A stretch of DNA of 64,000 nt from Bradyrhizobium sp. CCBAU 51627 (GCF_028128765.1 NZ_LBJG01000008.1:16078-80077); one strand, 5' to 3'. Shown: positions 26,821 to 34,923, numbered from the stretch's first letter. Made by a program: numbers and translations. The notes: generated by a model from the letters alone, not told the origin.

Positions 26821-27993
26821 CTAGATCAGCTGCCGTTGCGCGAGGTTCTTCATCAACGCACCGATGCCGAAGGTCCAGGGCTCGCACTCGTCGCTGGTGC
26901 GCATGCGGTTGACGAGCTTGCCGAGCTGAGGCGCGGCGATGGTGACGATGTCATCGCGCTTGTGGGTGAAGCCCTGCCCCGGCGCATCGCGATCCTTGAC
27001 CGGCGCGAACATCGTGCCGAGGAACAGCACGAAGCCATCAGGATATTGATGCACCTTGCCGATGGTCTGCGCGACGAGATCGGTCGGATCACGGCTGATC
27101 TTGCTGATCGAGGAATGACCGTCGAGCACGAAACCGTCCGTCCCCTTCACATTCAGGCTGATGTCGAGCTTGCGCGCGTCGTCGAGCGTGAAGGTGTCAT
27201 CGAACAGGCGCAGCAACGGACCAATCGCGCAGGATGCGTTGTTGTCCTTGGCCTTCGACAGCAGCAGTGCCGAGCGGCCCTCGAAGTCCCGCAAATTGAC
27301 GTCATTGCCGAGCGTGCCGCCGACGATCTTGCCGCGGCTCGAGACGAACAGCACCAATTCCGGCTCGGGATTGTTCCAGGTCGATTTCGGATGCAGGCCG
27401 GCATCCATGCCGGTGCCGACCGAGGACAGCGTCGGCGCCTTGGTGAAGACTTCGGCGTCGGGCCCGATGCCGACCTCGAGATACTGGCTCCAGGCGTTCT
27501 GGTCGATCAGCACCTGCTTCAGGTGCATCGCCTGGTCCGAGCCCGGCTTGAGTTTCGACAGATCGTCGCCGATCAGTCGCGTGACTTCTTTCCGGATCGC
27601 TTCGGCCGAGGCCGGATTGCCCTTGGCCCGCTCCTCGATGACGCGTTCCAGCATCGAGATCGCGAAGGTGACGCCGGCGGCCTTCAAGGTCTGGAGGTCG
27701 ACGGGTGCGAGCAGCCAGGGCTTGCTCGGATCGCGCCCATCGGGCGCCGTATTGGCGACGATGGTTTCGAGATCGCCGATGCGCTCGCCCCTGGTCGCGC
27801 CAAGTGCCTTGGCTGGATTGTCCTCTTCGCAGAGCGCGCTGACGGTCGGAAACCTTGCGGTGACGTCGAACACGCCCTGAGCCCGAACGGCGACGACGGC
27901 GGGACCGTTCGCCTGCGGCAGCCAGACGCGACCGACCAGCGTTCCCTTCGTTCCATCCTCTGGGAGAAGGTCCTGAACCGTCAAAGTCGTCAT
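26821..27993 (-). CDS. Fumarylacetoacetate-hydrolase-family protein, probable 2-keto-3-deoxy-sugar-acid dehydratase
   Basis: 390 residues from the ATG at 27993 (MTTLTVQDLLPEDGTKGTLV). The C-terminal FAH fold shows the metal-site pattern EVGIGPDAEVFTK, then PEPELVLFVSSRG, GTLGNDVNLRDFEGRSALLL and GTMFAPVKDRDAPGQGFTHK. The size and N-terminal domain match XylX/KdaD-type enzymes that turn 2-keto-3-deoxy-pentonate into 2-oxoglutarate semialdehyde. That would continue the dehydrogenase-lactonase route of the sugar cluster, though aldonate dehydratase and semialdehyde dehydrogenase are not in the window. It has a 114-bp upstream gap of its own. Confidence 0.75.
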   Translation of the reverse strand: MTTLTVQDLLPEDGTKGTLVGRVWLPQANGPAVVAVRAQGVFDVTARFPTVSALCEEDNPAKALGATRGERIGDLETIVANTAPDGRDPSKPWLLAPVDLQTLKAAGVTFAISMLERVIEERAKGNPASAEAIRKEVTRLIGDDLSKLKPGSDQAMHLKQVLIDQNAWSQYLEVGIGPDAEVFTKAPTLSSVGTGMDAGLHPKSTWNNPEPELVLFVSSRGKIVGGTLGNDVNLRDFEGRSALLLSKAKDNNASCAIGPLLRLFDDTFTLDDARKLDISLNVKGTDGFVLDGHSSISKISRDPTDLVAQTIGKVHQYPDGFVLFLGTMFAPVKDRDAPGQGFTHKRDDIVTIAAPQLGKLVNRMRTSDECEPWTFGIGALMKNLAQRQLI

Positions 27994-28047
27994 GGCCGGC
28001 GTCCTCGCTGTTTTTCGGACCAGCCGCGTTCGCAAGCCGCCGATCCC

Positions 28048-28063
28048 ATTGGCGAAGACCAAT
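28048..28063. promoter_or_regulatory. Short dyad upstream of the FAH-family gene
   Basis: ATTGG and CCAAT flank CGAAGA, 55-70 nt before the start codon at 27993. Short TTGG/CCAA dyads suit GntR-type dimers, so it may be an operator. The arms are only 5 bp and could be chance. Confidence 0.3.
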
Positions 28064-28107
28064 AAACGTCTGGCGGGGGAAGTCCAGAGCGACAGGATGC
28101 GCCGCTG

Positions 28108-29085
28108 CTATGCCCCTGCCCGCGCCTTTCGCGCTGCAATCTGCTGCAGCGCCCAGCGCGCGTTCTTGCGGACATCCGGATCGAGATCGTCGGCGATCAC
28201 GGCCAGGAACGCCTCGCCGTCGGAATGGGCAATCTCGCCGAGGGCTGCGGCCGCCTCTTTTCGCAAGTTGGCCTGGTCGTGATTGACGCAATTGCCGATC
28301 GGGCGCACCGCGCGCTCAACCTTCATCCGACCGAGGCTGCGGATCGCCTTCAGCCGCACCTGCCAGAATTCGTCCGCAAGGCAGGCGATGAGCTGGTCCG
28401 CGGCGATCGCGCCGTTGACATTGAGCCCCAACGTTTCCGCGGCCATCTCGCGCACCATCCAGTCGCTGTCCTTCAGCGCGCGCGTGATCGTCTCGGCAGC
28501 GGGCTTCATCTGCGAGAACGCCAGCGCGCTCACCGCGGCACGGCGGACATGGGCATCAGGATCGTTGATCAATGCGGTCAGCGCGGGAATGGATTCCTCC
28601 AGCTTGAGGAAGCCAATGACGCCGATCGCCTGCACCCGCACGGCCGCATCCGAATCTTGGAGCGCTTCCAGTGCCGGCTTCAGCGTATCCTTGGACCGCA
28701 ATTCCTTCAACGCCCGCAGCGACCCCATGCGAACGAAGGCATGGGCATGCTTGACCAGTGGCAGGATGATTTCGGCGCAGGCGGGATCCTTGAACTCGGC
28801 CATGCTGTCGGCCGCCGCCGTAGCTACAATTCTCTCGGGGTCGACCAGCAGCTTCACCAGCGCGTTTGCGGCTTCCGACCCGTCGAACTCGCCGAGGGCC
28901 ATAGCGACCTGCTGGCGCACGCCGGCATCGGGATCGGCGACCATGTTGGCGAGATGCGCCACCGCTGCGGGATCACCGGAATGGCCGAGCGCGATGATGG
29001 CGACGCGGCGCTCGGCGGGATCGGCAGCCTGGAGCCGCTCATCGGCGTCTTCGAGATCGTCGTAGGATTCGAACGGGCTCGACAT
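28108..29085 (-). CDS. HEAT-repeat protein of the AprBA-like cluster
   Basis: 325 residues from the ATG at 29085, with GAGGTGAGC upstream. Nearly the whole length is made of about 30-residue HEAT/PBS-lyase-type helical repeats, seen in DPAERRVAIIALGHSGDPAA, DPDAGVRQQVAMALGEFDG, DSDAAVRVQAIGVIGFLKLE, DPDAHVRRAAVSALAFSQMK and DPDVRKNARWALQQIA. There is no signal peptide. It follows the ferredoxin gene by 2 nt. HEAT proteins are scaffolds or cofactor-handling proteins, so a role in assembling or docking the flavoprotein and ferredoxin is likely but unproven. Confidence 0.85.
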   Translation of the reverse strand: MSSPFESYDDLEDADERLQAADPAERRVAIIALGHSGDPAAVAHLANMVADPDAGVRQQVAMALGEFDGSEAANALVKLLVDPERIVATAAADSMAEFKDPACAEIILPLVKHAHAFVRMGSLRALKELRSKDTLKPALEALQDSDAAVRVQAIGVIGFLKLEESIPALTALINDPDAHVRRAAVSALAFSQMKPAAETITRALKDSDWMVREMAAETLGLNVNGAIAADQLIACLADEFWQVRLKAIRSLGRMKVERAVRPIGNCVNHDQANLRKEAAAALGEIAHSDGEAFLAVIADDLDPDVRKNARWALQQIAARKARAGA

Positions 29086-29087
29086 GC

Positions 29088-29321
29088 TCACCTCAAGAGA
29101 TAGGGAATGTTGACGGTGACGGCGCCGGTCGGGCAATCGGCCTCGCATGGCATGCAGTACCAGCACTCGTCATAGGCCATATAGGCCTTGCCGCTGATGT
29201 CGCTGATGCGGAGCACGTCGAGAGGGCAGACGTCGACGCAGACGGTGCAGCCCTTGTCGGCAATGCATTTGGCGTCGTCGACGACCACCGGAACCGATGT
29301 CTGATAGGACGCGAGAGGCAT
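29088..29321 (-). CDS. AprB-like 2[4Fe-4S] ferredoxin
   Basis: 77 residues. Eight cysteines lie at 19, 25, 28, 32 and at 53, 56, 59, 63, giving CX5CX2CX3CP and CX2CX2CX3CP, enough for two [4Fe-4S] clusters. The widened first motif and the aromatic ECWYCMPCEADCP recall the ferredoxin domain of adenylylsulfate reductase beta subunit (CWECYSC in AprB). It lacks the C-terminal tail of true AprB, which is about twice as long. It lies between the flavoprotein gene (31 nt away) and the HEAT gene, and should carry electrons between the reductase at 31199-31972 and the flavoprotein. Confidence 0.88.
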   Translation of the reverse strand: MPLASYQTSVPVVVDDAKCIADKGCTVCVDVCPLDVLRISDISGKAYMAYDECWYCMPCEADCPTGAVTVNIPYLLR

Positions 29322-29352
29322 TTGATGTATCCTGTTGCTATGTTCTGGTGGA

Positions 29353-31095
29353 TCAGGCGGTCGCGCGGATGCGCTGTTTGTCGTAGAGGTCCCTCTCGTC
29401 GTCTGCGATCGGCACGACGTAAGGATCCACCGCGCGCTTCTCGCTGGTCATCCTGCCGTCCCGCTTCGACAGCAGCGTGTGGCAGAACCAGTTCTCGTTG
29501 TCCTTCTCCGGAAAATCGGTGCGCCAGTGATAGAGGCCCCAGCGGCTCTCCTCGCGATAGAGCGAGGCATGCACGGCCATGTCGGCGCAATCCATGATCG
29601 ACTGTACTTCCAGCGCGCGGAGCAGCTCGTGCGCGTTGCGCGCGATCATGCGTTCCTGCATGTCCTCGCGCACCTCGGCGAGGCGGCGCATGCCGAGTTC
29701 GTATTTACGTGTGACCTTCGGCGGCTGGAGATAGTCGTTGACGAGGCGACGGGTCTTGTACTCGACCTGGTTCGGCGGGATGCCGTCCTCACGCTTGGTC
29801 GGCGCCATGACGCGGTCGCGCTCCATCGCGACGTCGGCGGCGTCGAAATCCGCAAAATCGTGGCTGTCGGCGAATTCCATCGCGTCGATGCCGGCGACCG
29901 AGCCGTTGGTGAAGGCGCCGAGCATGTAATTGTGCGGCACGCTCGCCATGTCGCCGGCGGCGTAGAGGCCGGGCACGGTGGTGCGCGCATTGTCATCGAC
30001 GAACACGCCCGAAGCGCTGTGGCCGGAGCAGAAACCGATCTCGGAAATGTGCATCTCGATCGACTCGCGACGATAGTCGACGCCGCGCCCCTGCTGGAAC
30101 AGGCCGCGCGTCGGCCGCTCGACCTTGTGCAGAGTGGATTCGATTTCGGAGATGGTCTCCGGATGGAGATGCTTGAGCTGCAGGAACACCGGACCCTTGC
30201 CTGACAGCAGCTCGTTGTAGAACTCCAGCATCATCTGGCCAGACCAGTAATCGCATTCGATGAACCGGGAGCCTTCGTTGTTGGCCGTGAAGGCGCCGAA
30301 CGGACCGGCAACATAGGCGCAGGCCGGGCCGTTATAGTCCTTGATCAGCGGATTGATCTGGTAGCATTCGAGGTTCGCGAGCGCCGCACCGGCGTGATAG
30401 GCCATCGAGTAGCCGTCGCCGGAATTGGCGGCATTCTCGTAGGTGCCGAACATGTAACCGGACGTCGGCAGACCCAGCCGGCCGGCGGCGCCCATGCAGA
30501 GGATCACGGCCTTGGCCTTGATCACCAGGATCTCGGCCGTGCGGGTGTTCACGGAGATGGCGCCGGCGATGCGGCCGTCCAACGATTTCAGCAGCCGCGT
30601 CGCCATGTAGCGGTTGGAGATCAGGATGCGGGCACGGCGAAGCTGGCGATAGAGCGCCTTCTTCACGGTCTCGCCGTTCGGCATCGGCAGTACATAGGTG
30701 CCGATGTGGTGCACCTTCTTGACAGCATAGTCGCCGTTCTCGTTCTTCAGGAAGCGGATGCCGAAACTGTCGAGCTCCTCGATGATCGAGTAGCAGTTCT
30801 GCGCGTATTTATAGACCGCCTTCTGATCGACGATGCCGTCATTGGCGATGGTGATTTCCTTGGTGTACTGCTCCGGCGTCGCATAGCCGGGTATGACGGC
30901 GTTGTTCAGCCCGTCCATGCCCATCGAGATCGCGCCGGAGCGCTTGACGTTGGCCTTTTCGAGCAGGACGACATTGGCCTTCGGATTCTTCAACTTCGCC
31001 TTCAGCGCCGCCATCGGGCCGGCCGTGCCGCCGCCTATGACGAGCACATCGCAGGAAACCTCCGAAAGTCCGTCGACGATTTGATCTGGTGCCAT
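29353..31095 (-). CDS. AprA-like flavoprotein (adenylylsulfate reductase alpha / fumarate reductase family)
   Basis: 580 residues. The FAD dinucleotide fold VIGGGTAG is at 19-26, followed by EKANVKRSGAISMGMDGLNN (46-65), which parallels the ERSGAVAQGLSAIN segment of AprA. GHSASG at 358-363 falls where AprA proteins carry a histidine-glycine active-site motif, and the second FAD motif LYAAGDMAS is at 378-385. A ferredoxin partner is encoded directly downstream. No signal peptide. Simple fumarate reductase would need a heme anchor or Fe-S subunit of another type. The substrate is unknown; APS/sulfite chemistry is one candidate, but sat and qmo genes are absent here. Confidence 0.82.
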   Translation of the reverse strand: MAPDQIVDGLSEVSCDVLVIGGGTAGPMAALKAKLKNPKANVVLLEKANVKRSGAISMGMDGLNNAVIPGYATPEQYTKEITIANDGIVDQKAVYKYAQNCYSIIEELDSFGIRFLKNENGDYAVKKVHHIGTYVLPMPNGETVKKALYRQLRRARILISNRYMATRLLKSLDGRIAGAISVNTRTAEILVIKAKAVILCMGAAGRLGLPTSGYMFGTYENAANSGDGYSMAYHAGAALANLECYQINPLIKDYNGPACAYVAGPFGAFTANNEGSRFIECDYWSGQMMLEFYNELLSGKGPVFLQLKHLHPETISEIESTLHKVERPTRGLFQQGRGVDYRRESIEMHISEIGFCSGHSASGVFVDDNARTTVPGLYAAGDMASVPHNYMLGAFTNGSVAGIDAMEFADSHDFADFDAADVAMERDRVMAPTKREDGIPPNQVEYKTRRLVNDYLQPPKVTRKYELGMRRLAEVREDMQERMIARNAHELLRALEVQSIMDCADMAVHASLYREESRWGLYHWRTDFPEKDNENWFCHTLLSKRDGRMTSEKRAVDPYVVPIADDERDLYDKQRIRATA

Positions 31096-31165
31096 CGCTT
31101 GCTCCTGGTTCGCCGCGTGTCCGGCGCCGTTGCATCAGATTTGTTCAGGGGACGTGCCGGCGATA

Positions 31166-31177
31166 GCAATTAGTTGT
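31166..31177. promoter_or_regulatory. Shared palindromic element, AprBA-like operon promoter
   Basis: GCAATTAGTTGT on the plus strand, which reads ACAACTAATTGC toward the flavoprotein gene. It is centred about 76 nt before the start codon at 31095. Close matches stand at 32045-32056, 32108-32119 and 33405-33416, each in front of another unit of this cluster. Confidence 0.6.
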
Positions 31178-31198
31178 CGCCGGGACGCGATTTGCGGC

Positions 31199-31972
31199 TC
31201 AGCGCTCGACAAAGGCCTTTTCGATCACGAAATGGCCGGGCTGGCTGTGGTTGCCCTCGCCGAAGCCGCGATCGGAAAACATCGCGTGCAGCTCCTCGAG
31301 CATCGCCGGGCTGCCGCAGAGCATGATGCGGTCGGTCTCGATATCGAGGCCGGACTGGCCGATATCCTCGAACAGCTGATTGGACGCAATCAGGTCTGTG
31401 ATGCGACCGCGGTTGCGGAACGGCTCGCGGGTGACGGTGGGATAGTAGACGAGCTTGTCGCGGATTAAGGGACCGAAGAACTCATGGTTGCGCAGGCCCT
31501 CGACGACGTGCTCGCCATAGGCGAGCTCGGGGACCTGGCGACAGCCATGGGCGAGCACGATGGTCTCGTAGTTTTCGTAGACGTCCGGATCCTTGATCAG
31601 GCTGGCGAAGGGCGCAAGGCCCGTGCCGGTCGAGAGCAGCAGCAGACGCCTGCCGGGAATGAGATTGCCGGTGATGAGCGTACCCGTAGCCTTGCGGCCG
31701 ACCAGGATGATGTCGCCTTCCCCGATCTTCTGCAGGCGCGAAGTCAGCGGGCCATCCTGCACCTTGATCGAGAAGAACTCGAGCGCTTCCTCGTGATTGG
31801 CACTGGCCATGCTGTAGGCCCGCATCAACGGCTTGCCCTCGACCTCCAGCCCGATCATGGCGAACTGACCATTCTGGAAGCGAAAGCCGGGATCGCGCGT
31901 CGCGGTGAAGCTGAACAGGGACTCGGTCCAATGCCGGACCGACAGAACCGTTTCCTTCTGAAATGCGCTCAT
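31199..31972 (-). CDS. fpr: Ferredoxin-NADP+ reductase
   Basis: 257 residues. The FAD-binding RAYSMASANHEEALEFFSIK is near residue 50. The NADP-binding half has LLLLSTGTGLAPFASLIKD near 110 and RIMLCGSPAMLEELHAMF near 215, with a C-terminal FVIEKAFVER. This is the bacterial Fpr type. It can move electrons between NADPH and the AprB-like ferredoxin. It is transcribed in the same direction as the flavoprotein operon but has its own copy of the shared element on each side. Confidence 0.93.
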   Translation of the reverse strand: MSAFQKETVLSVRHWTESLFSFTATRDPGFRFQNGQFAMIGLEVEGKPLMRAYSMASANHEEALEFFSIKVQDGPLTSRLQKIGEGDIILVGRKATGTLITGNLIPGRRLLLLSTGTGLAPFASLIKDPDVYENYETIVLAHGCRQVPELAYGEHVVEGLRNHEFFGPLIRDKLVYYPTVTREPFRNRGRITDLIASNQLFEDIGQSGLDIETDRIMLCGSPAMLEELHAMFSDRGFGEGNHSQPGHFVIEKAFVER

Positions 31973-32044
31973 TATCTCTCCTTCTCGATGACGCCAAGGT
32001 CACGGAGAGCGGGGAGTCCGGCAATTCGGAAGTGAATTTCCTGG

Positions 32045-32056
32045 TCGATTAGTTTC
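32045..32056. promoter_or_regulatory. Shared palindromic element, ferredoxin reductase promoter
   Basis: TCGATTAGTTTC on the plus strand, GAAACTAATCGA toward the ferredoxin reductase gene, centred about 78 nt before its ATG (31972). It shares ACTAATCGA with the site at 33405-33416. Confidence 0.55.
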
Positions 32057-32107
32057 ACATTTCGCGGGCGCCAATCGAACGGAAGGCACGCGGTCATGCC
32101 CGCGGCG

Positions 32108-32119
32108 GCAATTAGTTGC
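32108..32119. promoter_or_regulatory. Shared palindromic element, DUF971 gene promoter
   Basis: GCAATTAGTTGC, with perfect GCAA/TTGC arms, is the most symmetrical of the four copies. It is centred about 53 nt before the DUF971 ATG (32167). The following GCTATTCCCG also resembles the flank of the 31166 site read in its gene direction. Confidence 0.6.
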
Positions 32120-32166
32120 TATTCCCGTACGCCCGCGACGACATAGACAGAAGCCGGAGGTTCGTC

Positions 32167-32472
32167 ATGACCATGACTGCATTGGTTGCACCGACCGTGG
32201 CCGGCTATGAAGCGAGCGCCGATCTCGCCGCGCTCCTCGTGCGCACTGCCCAGGACAATGCGCTGAGCGTTCCCGCCGAAAAACTCCGCCTCTCCTGCAA
32301 ATGCGCCCACTGTACTCGCGCCCGCTTCGACGGCCGCTTCCCCGAAAGGTTTCCCGGCATCGCCATCACCGAGATCGGCGATCTCGGCTATGGGCTGAAC
32401 ATCTCGTTTTCGGACGGGCACAAAAGGGGCATCTACCCGAAACCCTATCTGCTGAGCCTGGCGGGGCGGTAA
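32167..32472 (+). CDS. DUF971-domain protein
   Basis: 101 residues from the ATG at 32167, with GGAGG 7 nt upstream. The core LRLSCKCAHCTRARFDGRFP and IGDLGYGLNISFSDGHKRGI is the DUF971 fold found at the start of gamma-butyrobetaine hydroxylase-like proteins and at the end of the HCF101/Mrp Fe-S carrier in plants. The Cys-X-Cys-X2-Cys cluster could bind a metal. Its place beside a ferredoxin and flavoprotein suggests help with Fe-S cluster delivery; that is inference. Confidence 0.85.
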   Translation: MTMTALVAPTVAGYEASADLAALLVRTAQDNALSVPAEKLRLSCKCAHCTRARFDGRFPERFPGIAITEIGDLGYGLNISFSDGHKRGIYPKPYLLSLAGR

Positions 32473-32546
32473 GCGCCCGCTTGCCCACGCATCTGGCACG
32501 GACATTGCTCTTCTTTAGAACGGTTTGAACGTTCCGGAGGCAGAGG

Positions 32547-33320
32547 ATGTTGCAGGCGGCGGGTGTGGTTCGCGGGACTGTTCCGCCGGCGGTCCGGCCT
32601 GCGGGCAGTTCCTCGCTGCTGCTCACGGAGAACCGGCAGTGGATCGGCGGACCACCGCCGTTGATGGACAAGCTTAACCCGCGCGAGCGGGAACTGGTGC
32701 TGAAGCAGGGCCGGCGGAAGGTGCTCAACCGCGGCCAGACGCTGTTCAGCCAGGGCGGCAGGCACGACGGCATCTGGTTGATTGAAAGCGGCCGAATCCG
32801 CGTGTTCTACACCTCCCCGCTCGGGCGCGAGATCACACTGGCTTACTGGCATGTCGGCAATTTCGTCGGCGGGCCCGAAGTGTTCGAGGGCACCGTGCAT
32901 CAATGGTCCGGCGTCGCATCCAGCAATTGCAGCGTTGTGCACCTGCCTGGAAAGGAGCTGCGGTCCCTTGCCGCAAAGATCCCGAATCTGGCGATCGGCT
33001 TGATTGAAGGCTTGACCTTCAAAGGGAAGTGCTATTCGGCCCTCGCGCAAATGCTGGGAACGCGTTCGATCACGCAGCGCCTCGCGCATCTGCTCTTGCA
33101 TCTCGTCGAGCTCTACGGCGTCGAGGACGCCGACGGCCGCGTCATCGCGGCCGCTTTCACCCATGCCGACATCGCCCACATGGTCGGCGCCACCAGGCAA
33201 TGGGTCACGATCAGTTTGAAGCGGATGCAAGAGAAGGGAATCGTCCTGACCAAGCGCTCGCAGATCGTGATCTGCCGAACCGACGTGCTGGAGGAAATGC
33301 GCGGCCACGCCTCCGACTGA
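32547..33320 (+). CDS. Crp/Fnr-family transcriptional regulator
   Basis: 257 residues, start at 32547 with GGAGG 6 nt upstream. The cyclic-nucleotide-type sensor barrel spans about residues 45-160 (QTLFSQGGRHDGIWLIESGR, HVGNFVGGPEVFEG). The winged helix at about 204-232 has recognition helix ATRQWVTISLKRM. There is no N-terminal cysteine cluster, so it is not an oxygen-sensing FNR. The recognition helix lacks the usual E..SR or RE..R contacts, so its site may differ from TTG-N8-CAA. It stands in the middle of the AprBA-like cluster and is the obvious candidate to bind the shared AACTAAT element. Confidence 0.9.
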   Translation: MLQAAGVVRGTVPPAVRPAGSSSLLLTENRQWIGGPPPLMDKLNPRERELVLKQGRRKVLNRGQTLFSQGGRHDGIWLIESGRIRVFYTSPLGREITLAYWHVGNFVGGPEVFEGTVHQWSGVASSNCSVVHLPGKELRSLAAKIPNLAIGLIEGLTFKGKCYSALAQMLGTRSITQRLAHLLLHLVELYGVEDADGRVIAAAFTHADIAHMVGATRQWVTISLKRMQEKGIVLTKRSQIVICRTDVLEEMRGHASD

Positions 33321-33404
33321 GGGAATTCGCGAGCAAGGCCCGTGCATAGACAAGCGGTTTTATAGTGCAGGACTGCCCAAGGAGTATGCAATCAACTTTT
33401 CGCG

Positions 33405-33416
33405 GCAACTAATCGA
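33405..33416. promoter_or_regulatory. Shared palindromic element, ABC importer promoter
   Basis: GCAACTAATCGA, centred about 91 nt before the ABC binding-protein start (33502). In gene orientation it agrees with ACAACTAATTGC (31166 site) and GAAACTAATCGA (32045 site), giving AACTAAT-Y-G as the common core. Confidence 0.6.
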
Positions 33417-33501
33417 CTGCGGCGGTCATTCCGGATTTGCCCTGTCCGACCCCTCCTCCAATCATGGCAACCACAGCACATCCAACTGAATGAGGATGAG
33501 A

Positions 33502-34923
33502 ATGGCCCGCCATCTTCCCACGCTCTCGATCGCGATGTCGGTGACATCGCTGGCACTTCTAGCTGCGCAGCCGGCCTCGGCGGAAACCGTCACGCTCGGC
33601 ATCGGGACGCAGGATACCACGACCAACACGGTGACCGCGGGCATCGTCATCCGCCAGCTTCATCTTCTCGAAAGATACCTGCCGACGTCAGGCAAGTACG
33701 CCAACATCAAGTTCGAGCTGGAATGGCAGAACTTTACGTCGGGTCCGCCCGTCACCAACGCGATGATGGCGAACAAGCTGCAGATCGGCATGATGGGCGA
33801 CTACCCGCTGATCGTGAACGGCTTCACCTTCGAGAGCAATCCCGAGAGCAAGAGCCGGCTGATCGGCATCGCTGCCTACAGCCTCGAAGGCTCCGGCAAC
33901 GGCATCGTCGTTCATAAGGATTCGCCCTACTACGATCTCGCCGATCTCAAGGGCAAGCTCGTCAGTGTGCCCTTCGGCTCCGCCGCGCACGGCATGGTGC
34001 TGAAGGCGATGCAGGATCGCGGCTACGCGACCGACTTCTTCCAGCTCGTCAGCCAGAGCCCGGAAGTCGGTTCGACCAATCTCCAGGAGAAGAAGATCGA
34101 CGCCCATGCCGACTTCGTTCCCTTCGCCGAGTTACTGCCGTTCCGCGGTTTCGCTCGAAAGATCTTCGATGGCGTCGAGACGAATCTGCCGACCTTCCAC
34201 GGCATCGTCGTCCGCACCGATTTCGCCGAAAAATATCCTGAAGTCGTCGTCGCCTACTTCAAGGCGTTGATCGCCGCCAACCAATGGCTGCGCGACGATC
34301 CCAAGCTCGCGGCCGAAAAGATTCAGGAATGGACCGGAATCAACAAGGAGGTCGTCTACATCTACCTCGGCCCCGGCGGCAACATGACCACCGATCCCAC
34401 CGTCAAGCCGGCGTTGGTCGATGCCGCGACAGCCGAAGTCAAGGTGCTGCAGAATCTCGGCCGCATGAAAGAGTTCGATCCGAAGAAGTGGGTCGACGAC
34501 AGGTATGTCCGCAAGGCCTTTGCCGAGATGAAGCTCGACTATGACGCGCAGCTTGCGAGCACCAAGAACTACGAGATTTCCGGCCAGGACTCGTTCTGCA
34601 AGAAGCCGATCACTGACCCGCGCAAAGCCGGCGAGGTCTGGGTCAACGATGCCGGCATCATGCCGTTCTCGTCCGCCGCCTGCACGCTCGGAGCCTACGC
34701 CGACTTCAAGGCCAAGGGCAAGAAGATCGACGTCGCCTATGTCTTCGATACCACGCGCGGCATCAAGCTGTTCGCCGACCAGGCCTTCTTCGCGGTCGGC
34801 AACGGCGACGTCGCGCCGTTCCTGCTCAAGAAGGACGCGGAGGCCTATGCCGCCAAGATCGGCGGGAAGGTGCTCGGCTTCGACGACGCGGTGAAGGCCG
34901 CCGTCGGCGGAGGCAAGACGTGA
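33502..34923 (+). CDS. Nitrate/sulfonate-type ABC substrate-binding protein with NosL-like C-terminal extension
   Basis: 473 residues from the ATG at 33502, with GAGG 6 nt upstream; two nearer in-frame ATGs (33490, 33496) give only a longer leader. The signal peptide ends QPASA. Residues to about 340 form an NMT1/SsuA-NrtA-like binding domain (MMANKLQIGMMGDYPLIVNG, KGKLVSVPFGSAAHGMVLKA). This is far longer than TauA/SsuA (about 320). The last 100 or so residues (VAYVFDTTRGIKLFADQAFF, then FLLKKDAEAYAAKIGGKVLG) look like the C-terminal part of the copper protein NosL, though the CXXC motif is missing. It heads the importer operon. Confidence 0.85.
   Translation: MARHLPTLSIAMSVTSLALLAAQPASAETVTLGIGTQDTTTNTVTAGIVIRQLHLLERYLPTSGKYANIKFELEWQNFTSGPPVTNAMMANKLQIGMMGDYPLIVNGFTFESNPESKSRLIGIAAYSLEGSGNGIVVHKDSPYYDLADLKGKLVSVPFGSAAHGMVLKAMQDRGYATDFFQLVSQSPEVGSTNLQEKKIDAHADFVPFAELLPFRGFARKIFDGVETNLPTFHGIVVRTDFAEKYPEVVVAYFKALIAANQWLRDDPKLAAEKIQEWTGINKEVVYIYLGPGGNMTTDPTVKPALVDAATAEVKVLQNLGRMKEFDPKKWVDDRYVRKAFAEMKLDYDAQLASTKNYEISGQDSFCKKPITDPRKAGEVWVNDAGIMPFSSAACTLGAYADFKAKGKKIDVAYVFDTTRGIKLFADQAFFAVGNGDVAPFLLKKDAEAYAAKIGGKVLGFDDAVKAAVGGGKT

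Noticed and set aside
28108..31095. Calling the flavoprotein and ferredoxin a true dissimilatory APS reductase (AprBA)
   Set aside because: The ferredoxin lacks the AprB tail and there are no sat, qmo or dsr genes; AprBA-like is as far as the sequence allows.
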